Of a stretch of 64,000 nt of DNA, positions 47,101 to 59,528 are shown piece by piece. Within the stretch, counting starts at the first letter, position 1. Every line of letters begins with the position of its first letter. A model generated the notes under the pieces. It did no database searches. It was not told where the DNA came from and saw only the letters and a list, made by a program, of their open reading frames with translations. Both the position numbers and the translations under genes were made by a program. This stretch comes from Oscarella lobularis (taxonomy: Eukaryota; Porifera; Homoscleromorpha; Homosclerophorida; Oscarellidae), in assembly GCF_947507565.1 (NCBI RefSeq), contig NC_089186.1:2232001-2296000 (forward strand), in the 5' to 3' direction.

Positions 47101-48056
47101 AATCAAAGTATCACAAGTGAAATCTTCTCACTGATCTGAGCCTATTAATATCAGCATTGTGTTCTACGAGCCATTTCACTCCAAAAAAGCTTCCATTTGA
47201 GCAGGCGCGATGCAGAGGAGTGTACCCATCCTATTAGAAATATTGCACATGTAGCAACAAAAGCACATCATATATAAATATAATCACGCGATCAATAGCG
47301 TTGACGCTCAATTCCTTTTCATTGACAAGATGATGAAAAACCTCGTTCGCTTTTTCATATGACGAAAATTTACTTTTAGCTCCATAAAACTATCAATCAA
47401 GAGTTATTGTTGCCAGAGTGTTGATATCAATTATGTTACCAAATCATCTTGTGACAAAGTGTAGCCATGTTTTTCAAGATAGAGCATTTTCTTCGTTGTG
47501 TCAACGGAACTTCCACAGGCATAATAATAATATGGTCTACGTCCATCCTAAAAAGAGTAATGAGTGAAACCATATGAAATACCAAGTCATACGCTGTCAT
47601 TCAGGTTGATATTTGCACCATGATTGACGAGCCATTTAACGCCAAAAATATTTCCCCACTTGCACGCACAGTCAAGTGGGCGGAGTTCAGGATGCTGCAT
47701 CCACGCATCAATTAATTTACCAATCCAAAACGTATTCATACCACTTCTGATTCCTCTTCAATGTGTCGATTCTTTTGAAGAAGCGCATAGCTGAGCCATT
47801 CATCGGCTTTCTCCGCCGACTCAAACTCTCTTCCCGCCACATAGTGAAAGAATGACAAGCCATAGACGTACTGACGAAAAGGAGATTACAATAGTGTGCA
47901 GCGATGAAAAACGCGACTTCTCCATACCTGATCAGGACGAAATCCTTTTTCTGTAGACAGAAAATTCTTCAATTCATCCATATTTCTCTCTCTGATTATC
48001 GCGATCAATCGGTCGATCACTGAACGAACGAACGATGATGCTCCCCACTTCAGTCC
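44191..48056 (-). CDS. ROCO protein copy C (ankyrin-Roc-COR-Death)
   Basis: First recognisable exon (to 48056, after acceptor GTTGACAG) encodes SSFVRSVIDRLIAIIRERNMDELK and FLSTEKGFRPDQ in two parts. It contains no early ATG, so either MDELKNF (47982) is the start or a 5' exon lies upstream. Then come FHYVAGREFESAEKADEWLSY, ankyrin exons down to about 46380, the Roc exon (about 46330-45700; P-loop GREMAGKTT, WDFGAQPTFHSAHG, CSKSQSD at the G5 position), COR-A (LAYFLTTDEFEKWVAEE) and COR-B (45340-44530; ECLITMDIKKGHHCIDVIVR). The Death domain (44490-44191; SEHLLRACAAVDGADWERM) is of a different class from A, B and E. Left neighbour SLC25 is intact; right flank holds an SLC25 remnant. No disruptive change was noticed. 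Confidence 0.84.
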
Positions 48057-48364
48057 CTGTCAACGGACAATCAACCAATAAAAACGTTTTCCTAGAGCAA
48101 AAAATCGTTCAAAAATTCTACTCATTCGTTTTTTCACCGCAAAACCAATTTCAGTTAGCAACAGACTGTCTAACTGCCGTTACTAGTCTACTCAGCCTCT
48201 TCTTACAAGCCGGCGGAAGAACTTTCTCAACATGATCTCAAAGGAAGATGACGTTAGGCATGCGCACTTGAGAAGTCTCAAAGTTTGCAGCGAGGAAACT
48301 GTTTTTTTGATCTTAGTCCCGCAACGTCTGAACGCCTCATCACCGTAGGACCAGATTCTGACCA
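48057..48364. other. 5' flank of ROCO copy C
   Basis: Homologous to the 5' flank of copy E (59529-59770): shared words include GTCAACGGACAATCA, TTCTACTCATTCGTTT, ACAGACTGT and GCATGCGCACTTGAGA. Presumed promoter; no coding content. Confidence 0.6.
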
Positions 48365-48480
48365 GTAACGCAATTTGACGTCATGAAAACGCTATTTCAA
48401 GCGAAGGTAATTAGAGTTTAAAATATGGGCGTGGTCGACACTTTCTTTATACAGTGGCGAAATGAATGTACTCTAATTAT
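48365..48480 (+). pseudogene. SLC25 remnant between ROCO copies C and D
   Basis: 48368-48405 reads TQFDVMKTLFQAK followed by a GT donor, an altered copy of SLC25 exon 2 (TPFDVVKTRLQAQ). About 55 bases later AATGAATGTACTCTAATTAT matches the carrier's last codons and stop. The middle of the gene is deleted. This shows the SLC25 gene was part of the duplicated unit. Confidence 0.8.
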
Positions 48481-49045
48481 ACGTTTTTATAAATCGTATG
48501 TGTTTGAGACTTCGCCTGGATTAATTATGACTATTTCAATAAGCTCACTTTTTCATTTTTGCACACTTCGGCTTTGTCCTCGTGAATTTCTGGAATGTAG
48601 AAAGTTCGAGGTGACCTTTCACCTCGCTGCGGCTCGTTGTTCCGAGGTCATTTGCACAGCTTACGTTTCATTCGTTGCTCCAGTCAAATGTAATCTGGCC
48701 ATCGCCGTCTCCCACGTCTTTTCTCGAGCTCGCGTTCTACAGTAGAACACGCTGTAGGCCTAAACTCGCTCATTCGAAGGGTTGCCTCGCACGCGAGACA
48801 TCAGACGTTTTCATAGTCGTTGCGTGACGGCTGACGAGGTCGATAACGCTTCAGGTCGCCCTTTCGAGTTTTTTTTGCAAATGCAGCGCGTGCGCTAAAG
48901 TGAAGATTACCATATCAAAAGATTACCATATCAAAAAAGCAAAGATTACCATATCAAAAAATAGGTAAAATAATAGTAAAAATATTGGAAAGTAGCAAAG
49001 TAAAAAAGCTAACAAAACAACTAAAACAGCAAAAACAGATGACGT
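48481..49045. repeat. Second copy of the SLC25-ROCO spacer
   Basis: This continues the match to 43533-44190, with small deletions and slightly fewer ATTACCATATCAAAA repeats. It forms the 3' flank of copy D. Confidence 0.8.
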
Positions 49046-52000
49046 TTAGAAATGTCCAAAAAGGTCATTGTACTCCGTTTCAATAGCATGTCGGCCAATA
49101 CCAGCCCTCTTATCAAGCAATCGTAGCAGAAATCCTACTGTTCGGGATTTGGCTTTTTTCTTCCAGAGCTCCAGAACGCTCAACCGAAGAATCTCGACTG
49201 GACAACCGCTTTTCTTTTTCTCAGTAATGTTAGAGCGATCGTCCGCGCTGATGCCCAAGGCGAAACTCATTCTTTCCCAGTCAGCTCCGTCGACAGCTGC
49301 GCAAGCTCGAAGTAGATGCTCTGACACCGGCTCTTCATCGGCGGGAAATGAGCCTAAACAAAGATAAATCGATGCAAAAGACTTTTAGTTAGGAGAGCTC
49401 ATACCTGAAGCGAAATCAGTCCCGGGTACATTGATCAATAAGTCTTTGATACGACAACGGAATTTTCCTTCTGGTCGAGTGGAGAACAGTTTGTGATCGA
49501 CAGCCTTGTCGTGGATCTTTTGATCTACTTCCGCCGACGAATAAATGGCCGGATCTTTACTGAGTTGTTGGAGATGAGAACTGTCCAAATAGAACCAGTT
49601 GAGAATAGCCCCTGGGCTTCTTTCGTCGCACACTTCAGCGATCATCGATTTCAGCTTGTTGACGAATTCCTTTGCTACGGCCTCACAGTCGTCTTTGCAC
49701 GGCCAGCGAACAATGATGTCAATGCAGTGGTGTCCTTTCTTTATGCCCATTGTGATGAGGCACTCGACTTCTTTGTCTTCGACGATTTTCACTAACTTAA
49801 TGCCGTTCTTCCAAGCTTTGTGGCTCACATTTGGCATGTGATAGCAGCGACATTGAAGAATGACGAACGACGACGGCGAGATGATGTCGACGGAATGGAG
49901 ACACTCGTATCGTTGTCCACGATACACGTCCATTGTCGAGTCTTTACACCAAGCGTCGGCAGGAATTGCGTCGTCAAGAAGAGCGGCAATCTGATACACT
50001 CCAGGCTTGCCTTCTATTGGATAGCACAGTTCCAGGTGCAGAAGTACTTCAAGTGCTTCGTCGGCTGTTACAACGAATGGAGACGGATTGCCTTTTTGTT
50101 CGAGATACTTTTTGAAAAGTCTCAGAGCTGATTCAATGTCTTCTTTAGACGCCTTGCCGGAATTTTCACGTGGCATGCCGAATACGAAATTGGGCGGAGC
50201 GAGAAGAGGGCCGATGACGTTGCGACAAAGCCAGAGAGGTCGAACACAAATTCGACGACCAAGATTAATAATCTATGTGGAAATAATACATAATATAATA
50301 TCATATTAACAAACTCACTATTCCGGACGCATCAAGATATTCAACGGCCACTTTTTTCTCGTCCTCAGCCAATTTGATGCCAACTTCTTCATCGACCCAC
50401 TTCTCAAATTCGTCAGCCGTCAGGAAATAAGCCAATGGTTTCTTTCTCTTTTTGTCAGGTAGAGAAAGATGTTTTTCAATGGCGTGGCACAATTTGGGAA
50501 CATCGTCAGCTGCCTAGTGCCAAAAAATAGATTGTTTACGTAAATGAAACGACTCAGTCATTACCTCGAGGATATCTTCACGAATTTTCTTCAGTTTCTC
50601 CCGGAAGTCCTTCATGCAATCTGATTGGCTCTTGCTGCAATCCATTTTGATCGCGTGCAAGACTTCAAACGTATCTTTAAACTCTTTCTCAATACGTTGC
50701 GCGACTTCTTCCAAGAATCTCATTTCAATTCCTCTCTTCTCATCAAAACCAATGAGATTAAAGATTATGACGAGACGAATGAGCGATTTCGATTGAGAAG
50801 GAAGCGTTCGCAATGCAGCCTTGGCAAACGCACACCAAAACTCTCCTTCTTTTAGAAGACGACGAACAATCGCTTCGGACGTCATATTTTCTCCTTTTCG
50901 AATTGGAAGGACAAGACAGAACAATGTATTGGACCTTTGAAAGAAGAGACCGTGTGCGCTGTGGAATGTGGGTTGGGCACCAAAGTCCCACCACGATCCT
51001 TTGCCAATAGAATCATTTTCACAATTATGGATATCGACGCCGGGTGTGCGATCTTCATCTTTGGGTGGGGGTTGATTGAGTTGAAGAAGAGAATTCACCA
51101 ACGTCGTTTTTCCCGCCATTTCGTCCCCGGTCACGCACACCTTGATTGAATCCGGATGAACCATTTCTCGTTGAAGAACGGAAAATCGAGCGGCGTCCTA
51201 TTAAAATAAATACATACGGGAACTGAATCAAAATGATGACGTACATAATGCTGTCGAAGGAGAGCTCTTCTTTCACCATCACGTGCCACCTCATAAGGCG
51301 TCTTTCCGTCCTTAAATTTACGTTTATAGATTCTCTCTAATTTACAAGAAAATCACGTCACCTGATCTTGACACGTGACGTCAACAACCTTCTTAATCAA
51401 TAGATCAATAACTGATGCGTCTACTCTTTCTGAGCTTTCTGCAACCATATGCAATGCATTTTGTTTGTTCTACAAAGATTTGAATAGAGAACGATTGAGA
51501 AATGAGAATTCTGACTAACCTTATTTCTGACAGAGACATCAGCTCCTAATTCAATTAGTTGCTGAATGACAAGGAAAGAAGGATGTTCATAACATGCGTA
51601 CAATAAGGGTGTCCTTCCCTCCTAAAAATAGGATTAACAAACAAAAATGCAAAATATCGTAAGAATGCGACCTCATCAACAGAGTTGATATCAATGCCTT
51701 TCTCAATGACAAGATATCGAAGAACATCTTTCACTTCGTCATCTTCATACTCTGAGGGGAGGGTGGCATGAAACAAAGCCGTCTTCCCAAACTGAATAAA
51801 AAAGACGGCGATTTGTTGAATTTGTAGCAAATAAACAACATCTCACGTCATCTTTTGCTTGACAGTTTGCTCCTTTTTCATCCAAGTAGCGAACTTTCGC
51901 TGAACGATTGATGGAACTTTGACACGCACACATAAAAGGCGTTGTGCCAAACTGAAGATGAAATAAGAATAAAAGTATCACAAATGAAATCTTCTAACCT

Positions 52001-52898
52001 TGTTGACGCTATTGATATCAGCCTTGTGTTCCACAAGCCATTTCACTCCAAAAATGCTTCCATTGGAGCAGGCACGATGCAGAGGAGTGTCCCCATACTA
52101 TTACAAATATTGCACATGTAGAAAAAAAAGAACATTATGTATCACCTTTTCTTGAATAGCATTGACACTCAATCCTTTTTCATTAACAAGATAATTAAAA
52201 ATCTCATTTGCTTTTTCAGATGACGAAAATTGATTTCGAGCTCCCCAAACCTATAAATCAAAAGTTATTGTTGCGAGAGGGTTGATATCAATTCTGTTAC
52301 AATATCAGATGGTGACAAAATGTAGCCATGTTCTTCGAGATAGACCATTTTCTTCATTGTGTCAACGGAACTTCCACAGGCATAATAATATGGCGTACCT
52401 CGAAACTAAACAAGAGTGATGAGTGAAACCATATGAAATCAATTCCAAGTCATACCCAGTCTTTCACGTTGATATTTGCACTGTGACTGACGAGCCATTC
52501 AACGCCAAAAATATTTCCCCACTCGCACGCACAGTGAAGTGGGCGGAGTCTATCCTGCATCCACGCATCAATTAATTTACCAATCCAAAACGTATTCATA
52601 CCACAAATGATTTCTTTTCAATGTGTTGATTCTTTTGCACAATCGCATAACTGAGCCAATCATCGGCTTCCTCCGCCGAATCAAACTCTCTTCCCGCCAC
52701 ATAGTGAAATAATGAAAAGCCCCAGGGTTTGTACTAACGAAAAGGAGAATACAATATTGTGCAGCGATGAAAAACGCGACCATTCCATACCTGATCAGAT
52801 CGAAATCCTTTTTCTGTAGAAAGAAAACTCTTCAATTCATCCCGATGTCCCTTCTTCGCGAGTATCTCGATCAATCTTGTGATCTTGGACGAGATCAT
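49046..52898 (-). CDS. ROCO protein copy D, mosaic of two classes
   Basis: Start ATG at 52898 (MISSKITRLIEILAKKG), as in copy B. Ankyrin exons (about 52520-51290) and the first part of Roc (GDEMAGKTT, DIHNCENDSIGKGSWWDFGAQ) also match B and E. From RSNTLFCLVLPIRKGENMTSEAI onward the Roc, COR (ECLITMGIKKGHHCIDIIVR) and Death domain (SEHLLRACAAVDGADWERM) match copy C. The switch lies at 50956-50969. A domain-for-domain layout as in copy C is kept and the frame is open across the switch, so a functional chimera is plausible. Left flank is SLC25-type, right flank SET-type, which agrees with the internal crossover. Confidence 0.86.
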
Positions 52899-53314
52899 TG
52901 TCGGAGTGCGTTTCTGCCAACAACAATTCTACGAATCACACTACTCAGCCTCGACTTACACGTCGCTTGACGTCTTCTTTCGGCGAAGAGAACAACGAAC
53001 CCATAGCAACAAAAAATGAGAAACGCATGCGCACTCGGCTTAGTACGGGCTTACTGAATCTCATGACTATAGTGGTGACGTCACAGATCTGTAATAAATT
53101 AATTAAACAATTCAAATCAACTGCAAAACTACAAGTATGCAATTATTACCAATTGGTTTTTCCTTCGCTTCCATTCAGTCTCAAGAAAAAGATTCAACTT
53201 ACTTTTTTCAGCGTTATCGTATGTACAAAAACAGTATTTTCGGTTATTAGCATTATTGCGGGACAATAGAAAAACATCTCAAGTCGCAAGTCACGCGTAA
53301 AACTTCCAATTTTT
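52899..53314. other. 5' flank of ROCO copy D
   Basis: Homologous to 28090-28580 beside copy B, including TTACACGTCGCTTGACGTCTT and CCCATAGCAACAAAAAATGAG, with one of the two internal repeats of copy B missing. Presumed promoter. Confidence 0.6.
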
Positions 53315-53700
53315 CTAATTCATCCACTTTCGACAGCACGAAGCGCCGCAATTGCACGAAATCTTACTTCCTTCCGTTTCAAACTCGAACTTGTAATCGT
53401 ACGTCAACTAGAAAAAGAAAAGAGCCTTACCCTCCCGCCCGATATAGAAGATGCAAAGCAGAGAGAAATACCTCTTCGCCTTTCTTGATGAAACGCTTCG
53501 AAATAATAATAATCTTCTTCTCTTTGTCAATCTGAACGACTTCGGCGACGCAATTGGGATCGCACGAATGATTGATGTATCTACATAGGGAAAAACAGAT
53601 ATCGATATAAAAGAGAGAGAGAGAAGAGGAAAAGACGTTGTTACCTTGCCAATCCGCCGTCGTATCGATCACTTGCTCCGAATCGATACGAAACATATAA
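53315..53700 (-). pseudogene. KMT2C/D-type SET domain pseudogene, copy 2
   Basis: Shorter partner of 28581-29440. Reads CYMFRIDSEQVID, then a 7-base deletion that shifts the frame before the GG-LAR segment, YINHSCDPNCVAEVVQID, FIKKGEE, and the C-terminal part ending KWMN with TAG at 53315. The 5' SET exons are missing. It lies 60 bases from the 3' end of the Phafin gene. Confidence 0.85.
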
Positions 53701-53760
53701 CAACCGCGTCTCTATTTATTTATTATGACGTCAATAAACCAATAAAAAAAGCATATATAT

Positions 53761-55296
53761 TTATTTTGAATACGTACTTGGTTCCCATGACGTTCCGCCG
53801 AGAAGCGACGCTCGACGCGTCGTCTTCAACTCCTCCATATCATCGTCGTCCAATCGATCGGAATCGTCGGAATCCGACGAAGTGACGTCATCACCCGAAT
53901 CATCGACTCCCTTTCCTATCCACCAAATATATTTAGACCTCAAATTCAATTTCAAAGACGCACCCGTCTTGACGTCATCAGCGTCGGCGGAGGCGGAAGC
54001 GGCGGGCGGCGGAGGACGATCGGGTTTCTATAAAAAATAAATTCCGGGAAGCCGGACTTCCTCCCCCTCCTAATTAGGCGACCATACGGCAACGAAATCG
54101 CAATAGAATCCCACTCAATGCCCCCCTCCCTAACTATGCAATCATTCATTACCTTGGATGAAGCCATGGGTCTCGCATCCACAATTGTAATCGATTTAGG
54201 AGAAGTAACGTCTTCTGCTACACGTGTCCCAGAGACAATAGAAGCGTTAATCGTTATTTATTTATTTATCTTGCCTTTTGTGTTGGTTGATTTTTCTCAA
54301 GCGAGTTGTAGCATTCGTTGCAGACGCGTTCGAGACGTTCGTCGCCCGGTTTGGGCGTCTTGCCTTGGAAGACAACAAGATCGACTTTGTGACTCGAACA
54401 CGTGGAGCAGACGACTTTGCCACAATTACGACAGTGATGCTAAAATAAAAAGATTAATTAATAGAATCAATTTTTTATGTGTACCTTTCTATTGAATGTT
54501 GAGAATTTCGCTTTTCGACAGACCATGCATTCCGTGACTTTTCCGTCCGGGACCCAAACGGCACGAGTCACAAGTTGGATATTTTCTAAAATTTTTAATT
54601 AATTAATTAAAAAGATTTATGAGTTTAATTAATTCTTGACCTTGGCCTTTTTGCGCTTTCGCCATGAATTTTTTCAAATTGGATAGCCAATTGTTCTTGT
54701 CGCTCAAATTCGGCGCGAAAACGTGAAACGATTTATTGGTGTGATTAATTTGAAAAGCATTATCAGTATCTATAAATAACCAAATAAATAAATAAATAAA
54801 TAAATACATTAAACATTGTTTATTTTCCTACCCAAATGCTCATCGATTTGACTTTCGTCCATGGAATAGACCTGAGGCATAAAATGACACTCAGATGAGA
54901 CGGACATCTGATCCAAGGTGAGCACGTGTTGCTGAGCATAATGACCACGTGACAATATCGTCCCATAAACCTACATAAAGACATTTTCAAAGAGAACTAT
55001 AATCGGGCCACGCCCACTCGTTCTTTTCTTACCAAAACGTCGTTGAATAGGAAGAAGTGTCACGGCTTTGGACCGCGGCGACAGACTTTGAGTAGGGTTC
55101 CCTCGCGGATGAAAATTCGGCCCGGAACTAGGAGCGTCTGCGCGGAAATGAACGCGCTTCCATTTTTTTCCACGAATGGGGGCCCCCGCGAGAGGCTTAC
55201 GCATCCTCCCTGGAAGCGGCCTTGTATTTCGGCGATTTTCGATTGGTTGAAATCGGATTGAGCCAATGGGATTTCTTCCTGGAGGTGGGATTCCAT
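53761..55296 (-). CDS. Phafin-type PH-FYVE protein (PLEKHF1/2-like)
   Basis: Seven exons. Start MESHLQEEIPLAQSDF at 55296, then KIAEIQGRF and the PH domain (IPGRIFIREG-like segment, CRRGPKPRHFFLFNDVLV, HYAQQHVLTLDQM, NAFQINHTNKSFHVF, LSDKNNWLS). The FYVE finger follows: TECMVCRKAKFSTFNRKHHCRN split over an intron, then CGKVVCSTCSSHKV and RVCNECYNSL. A Pro/Ala linker and an acidic tail (DSDDSDRLDDDDMEE) end at TAA 53761. Phafins bind PI3P on early endosomes and lysosomes and act in endosome fusion and autophagy. Domain order and length fit the family. The B-side copy at 23336-24060 is a broken duplicate. Confidence 0.9.
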
Positions 55297-55610
55297 GTTT
55301 TTGGCTCGTGTTTTCTCTCGATGAGGCCTCACCTTGCTGATGCGTACTTCCGTTGGCAGTTTGTCTTGTCGTCGCGTCGATTTCCGCTTGAACATCGCCC
55401 TCTCTTCTAACAAAATCGAAAGAAAACGCGAAGAAGCGAAATGAGCAAAAGCGCGCTAAATACCCTGTATTGATTCATTTAATTGAGCATCACGTTTCCA
55501 TTCGTCTCACAAAAAACATATAAAAAAGGCGACATCAAAATTTCTGCAACGTCCAAGCAAGTTAGCCAGAAAAAGTAAACGAAAATATAAACAATAAAAA
55601 AAGACGATGT
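55297..55610. other. Spacer Phafin to ROCO copy E
   Basis: Holds the Phafin promoter and the 3' flank of ROCO copy E; homologous to 24060-24260 on the left of copy B. No other gene seen. Confidence 0.5.
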
Positions 55611-58600
55611 TTACTTACGAACATACAGTTCTTCATATTTCAATTCGATAGCTCTTCGGCTCACATCACACTGCCCAAACCATCGTAGAAGCTGACCCAC
55701 TGTAGGTGATTTTGCAGTGTTCCACAATTTCAGTACTTTGATCATACGAGCTGAGTCGTATCGAATGTGTTCGCGAACATCTTGAAGATCATCTTCATCA
55801 ATATGTAGAGAGGAGCCGAGAGTTTCCCACAATGAACCCTTGACGTGAGCGCAGGCTGTGATCAGATCGTCTGATACCGGAGCATCATCAGCGGGAAAAG
55901 AATCTAAAAGACAGGCAATTAGACGTAATTAAGAAGAGGTCAAAAAAGGCATACCTGAAGTGAAGCCGGAAATGATTACCAAATCTCTGACAGAAGAATG
56001 ACGACTGCTTTCTGTTCGAGTGGCAAATATCTTGTCTTCCAGAGACTTTTTCTCGACTTTCTGATCGACTTCACTTGAAGAATAAATAGCCGGATCTTCA
56101 TCAAGTTGTTGAAGATGAGAACTGTCCAAATAGAACCAGTTGAGAATAACTCCCGAACTTTTATCATCGCACGCTTTAGCGATCATCGACTTCAGCTCGT
56201 CAAGGAACGTCTTGGCAATTGCCTCACATTCAACAACTTTGCTGAACCAACGAAGAATGACGTCAATGCAATGACGTCCCTTCTTTTGTCCCAATTGGAG
56301 GAGACACTCAATTTCTTTATTGCCGACGATCCTCACTAATTTGATGTCGTTCTTCCAAAGCTCGCGTCTCGTATTGGCCAAACGAGACACACGACATTGA
56401 AGAGCGACGAATGACGACGGCGAGATTATATCAATCGGCTTATCACATTCATATCGTTGGCCGCGATACACGTCCAACGTCGAATCTTCAACCCAGGCGG
56501 CGGGAGGAATTGAATCGTCGAGAAGAGCGGGAATCTGATACATTCCACCTTCGAGGGGAATGCACAGATCCAAATAGCGAAGAACTTCAATTGCAACGTC
56601 AGCCTTCACAACGAATGCAGATGGACGGCCCTTGTGTATGAGGTCGTCTTCAAATGCCGTCAGAGCCGATTCAATGTCGCTCTTTGACGCCTTCCCCGAT
56701 TTCCCCGTCTGCATGGCGACTGGAAACCAGGGAGGAGCGAGAAGAGGACCGATTACATTATGACACAGCCACTGAGGTCGAACACAGATGCGACGACCAA
56801 GATTAATAATCTAAAAAATATTAATTAATTAGTGCAAAACTAATAGTAATCACTCACTAATCCGGACGAGTCAAGATATTCTACAGCCACTTTTTCCTCG
56901 TCGTCGTTTAGAACGAGTTTGACCTCTTCAGCAATCCACTTCTGGAATTCTTCCGTCGTCAGGAAATAGGCCAATGGACGTTCTCTCTCTTTGTCCGGAA
57001 TAGAGAGATGCTTCTCAATTTCGTGGCACAATTTCGGAACGCCATCTGCTGCCTGTGAAAACCAAAATGTGTCGAATTGATTTTAAGATTATTCAGTCAT
57101 TACCTCTAGCATTTTTTCACGAATTTTCTTGAGTTTCTGACGACAATCGTCCATGCGAACCGAATTGCTCTTGCTGCAATCCATTTCGATCACGTGATCA
57201 ATTTCAATATTGAACGTATTGCCAAATAGTTTCTGAAGTTCTCTGGCGACTCGTTTCATCTGGAAACTCACTGTGATTCCCGCCTTTTCTTCAAAACCAA
57301 TTAAATTGAATATTATCATAAATGGAATTAGCGACGTCACGTGAGACAGAAGCGTTCTTAATGAAGCTTTGGCAAACGCGCACCAGAATTGGCCTTCTTC
57401 TAGAAGACTCTTTTCTGACGTCATCTCGTCTCCCTTTCGAATTGGAAGAATGAGAATTAACATTGTATTGGACTTTTGAAAGAAGAGCCCATGTGCGCTG
57501 TGGAATGTGGGTTGGGCACCAAAGTCCCACCACGATCCTTTGCCAATTTCCTCATTTTCACAATTATGGATATCAACCCCGGGTGTACGATCTTTTTCTT
57601 TGGGTGGGGGTTGATCGAGTCGAAGAAGAGAATTCACGTACGTCGTTTTTCCCGCCATTTCTTTGCCAACTACGCAGAATTTAATTGAATCCGGACGAAC
57701 CGTTTCTCGTTGAAGAACGGAAAATCGGGCAGCGTCCTATTAAATATATACATACGGGAACTGAATCAAAATGATGACGTACGTAATGCTGTCGAAGGAG
57801 AGCTCTTCTTTCACCATTACGTGCCACCTTATAAGGTGTCTTTCCGTCCTGAAATTCACGTCTATAGATTTTCTCTAATTTACAAGAAAATCATGTCACC
57901 TGATCTGGACACGTGACGTCAACACCCTTCTTAATCAATAGATCAATAACTGATGCGCCTTTGCTTGAAAAGCTTTTTGCAACCATATGCAATGCATTTT
58001 GTTTCTTCTACAAAGATTTGAATAGAGAACGATTGAGAAATGAGAATTCTGACTAACTTTATTTCTAACAGAGACATCAGCTCCTAATTCAATTAGTTGC
58101 TGAATGACAAGGAAAGAAGGATAATAATAACATGCGTACAATAAGGGTGTCCTTCCCTCCTAAAAATAGGATTAACAAACAAAAATGCAAAATATCGTAA
58201 GAATGCGACCTTATCAACAGAATTGATATCAATGCCTTTCTCAATGACAAGATATCGAAGAACATCTTTCACGTCATCTTCACACACTGAGGGCCAGGTG
58301 GCATGAAACAAAGCCGTCCTCCCTTCCTGAATAAAAAAGACGGCGATTTGTTGAATTTGTAGCAAATAAACAACATCTCACGTCATCTTTTGCTTGACAG
58401 TTTGCTCCTTTTTCATCCAAGTAGCGAACTTTCGCTAAACGATTGATGGAACTTTCACACGCCATCATAAAAGGCGTTTGGCCATCCTGAAGATGAAATA
58501 AGAATAAAAGTATCACAAGTGAAATCTTCTAACCATGTTGACGCTATTGATATCAGCGTTGTGTTCCACAAGCCATTTCATTCCAAAAATGCTTCCCTCT

Positions 58601-59528
58601 GAGCAGGCATGATGCAGAGGAGTGAAGCCATACTATTACAAATATTGCACATGTAGCAAAAAAAGCACATCATGTATCACCTTATTAATAGTATTGACAC
58701 TCAATCCTTTTTCAATAACAAGATAATTAAAAATCTCATTTGCTTTTTCAGATGACAAAAATTGATTTTCAGCTGCCCAAACCTATAAATCAAAAGTTAT
58801 TGTTGCGAGAGGGTTGATATCAATTCTGTTACAATATCATCTTGTGACAAAATGTAGCCATGTTCTTCGAGAAAGACCATTTTCTTCGTTGTGTCAACGG
58901 AACTTAAACAGGCATGAGAATATGGCGTACGTTCGAACTAAAAAGAGTGATTTAGTGAAACCATATGAAATCAATGCCAAGTCATACTTCGTCTTTCGCG
59001 TTGATATTTGCACCGTGAGTGACGAGCCATTCAACGCCAAAAATATTTCCCCACTTGCACGCACAGTGAAGTGGGCGGAGTCTATCCTGCATCCACGTAT
59101 CAATTAATTTACCAATCCAAAACGTATTCATACCAATTCTGATTCCTCCCAGTGAAGTAGGCGGAGTCCAAACTGCATCCACGCATCAATTAATTTACCA
59201 ATCCAAAACGTATTCATACCAATTCTGATTCCTTCTCAATGTGTTGATTCTTTTGCACAATCGCATAACTGAGCCAATCATCGGCTTCCTCCGCCGAATC
59301 AAACTCTCTTCCCGCCACATAGTGAAGTAATGATAAATCAGAGCGGTACTAACGAAAAGGAGAATACAATATTGTGCAGCGATGAAAAACGCGACCATTC
59401 CATACCTGCGAAGATCGAAATCCTTTCTCCGTAGAAAGAAAACGGCGCAATTCACTGGAATCTTCGATTACCGCGTTCAATCGGTTTATCGCTGAGCGAA
59501 CGGACGACGGCGTTTTCCACTTCAATAT
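55611..59528 (-). CDS. ROCO protein copy E (ankyrin-Roc-COR-Death)
   Basis: The first exon seen (to 59528, after acceptor GTTGACAG) encodes KWKTPSSVRSAINRLNAVIE and RRFLSTEKGFRSSQ without an ATG, as in copy C, so a 5' exon is likely. Ankyrin exons run to about 57800. Roc at about 57740-57100 has P-loop GKEMAGKTT and DIHNCENEEIGKGSWWDFGAQ. COR-A (57030-56860; LAYFLTTEEFQKWIAEE) and COR-B (56800-55960) are very close to copy B. The Death domain (55900-55611; SDDLITACAHVKGSLWETLG) is of the A/B class, ends VRK and TAA. Left flank Phafin is intact; right flank is of the SLC25 type. The exon near 59067-59236 contains an 86-base tandem duplication. Confidence 0.84.
59065..59236 (-). repeat. 86-base tandem duplication at an exon-intron border of ROCO copy E
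   Basis: AGTGAAGTGGGCGGAGTC..CTGATTCCTCCC (59065-59150) is followed by a second copy from 59151. The duplicated piece spans the start of the first ankyrin exon, the preceding intron and the end of the exon before it. Copies B, C and D have it once. Either copy could be spliced, so the effect on the protein is not certain. Confidence 0.85.
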
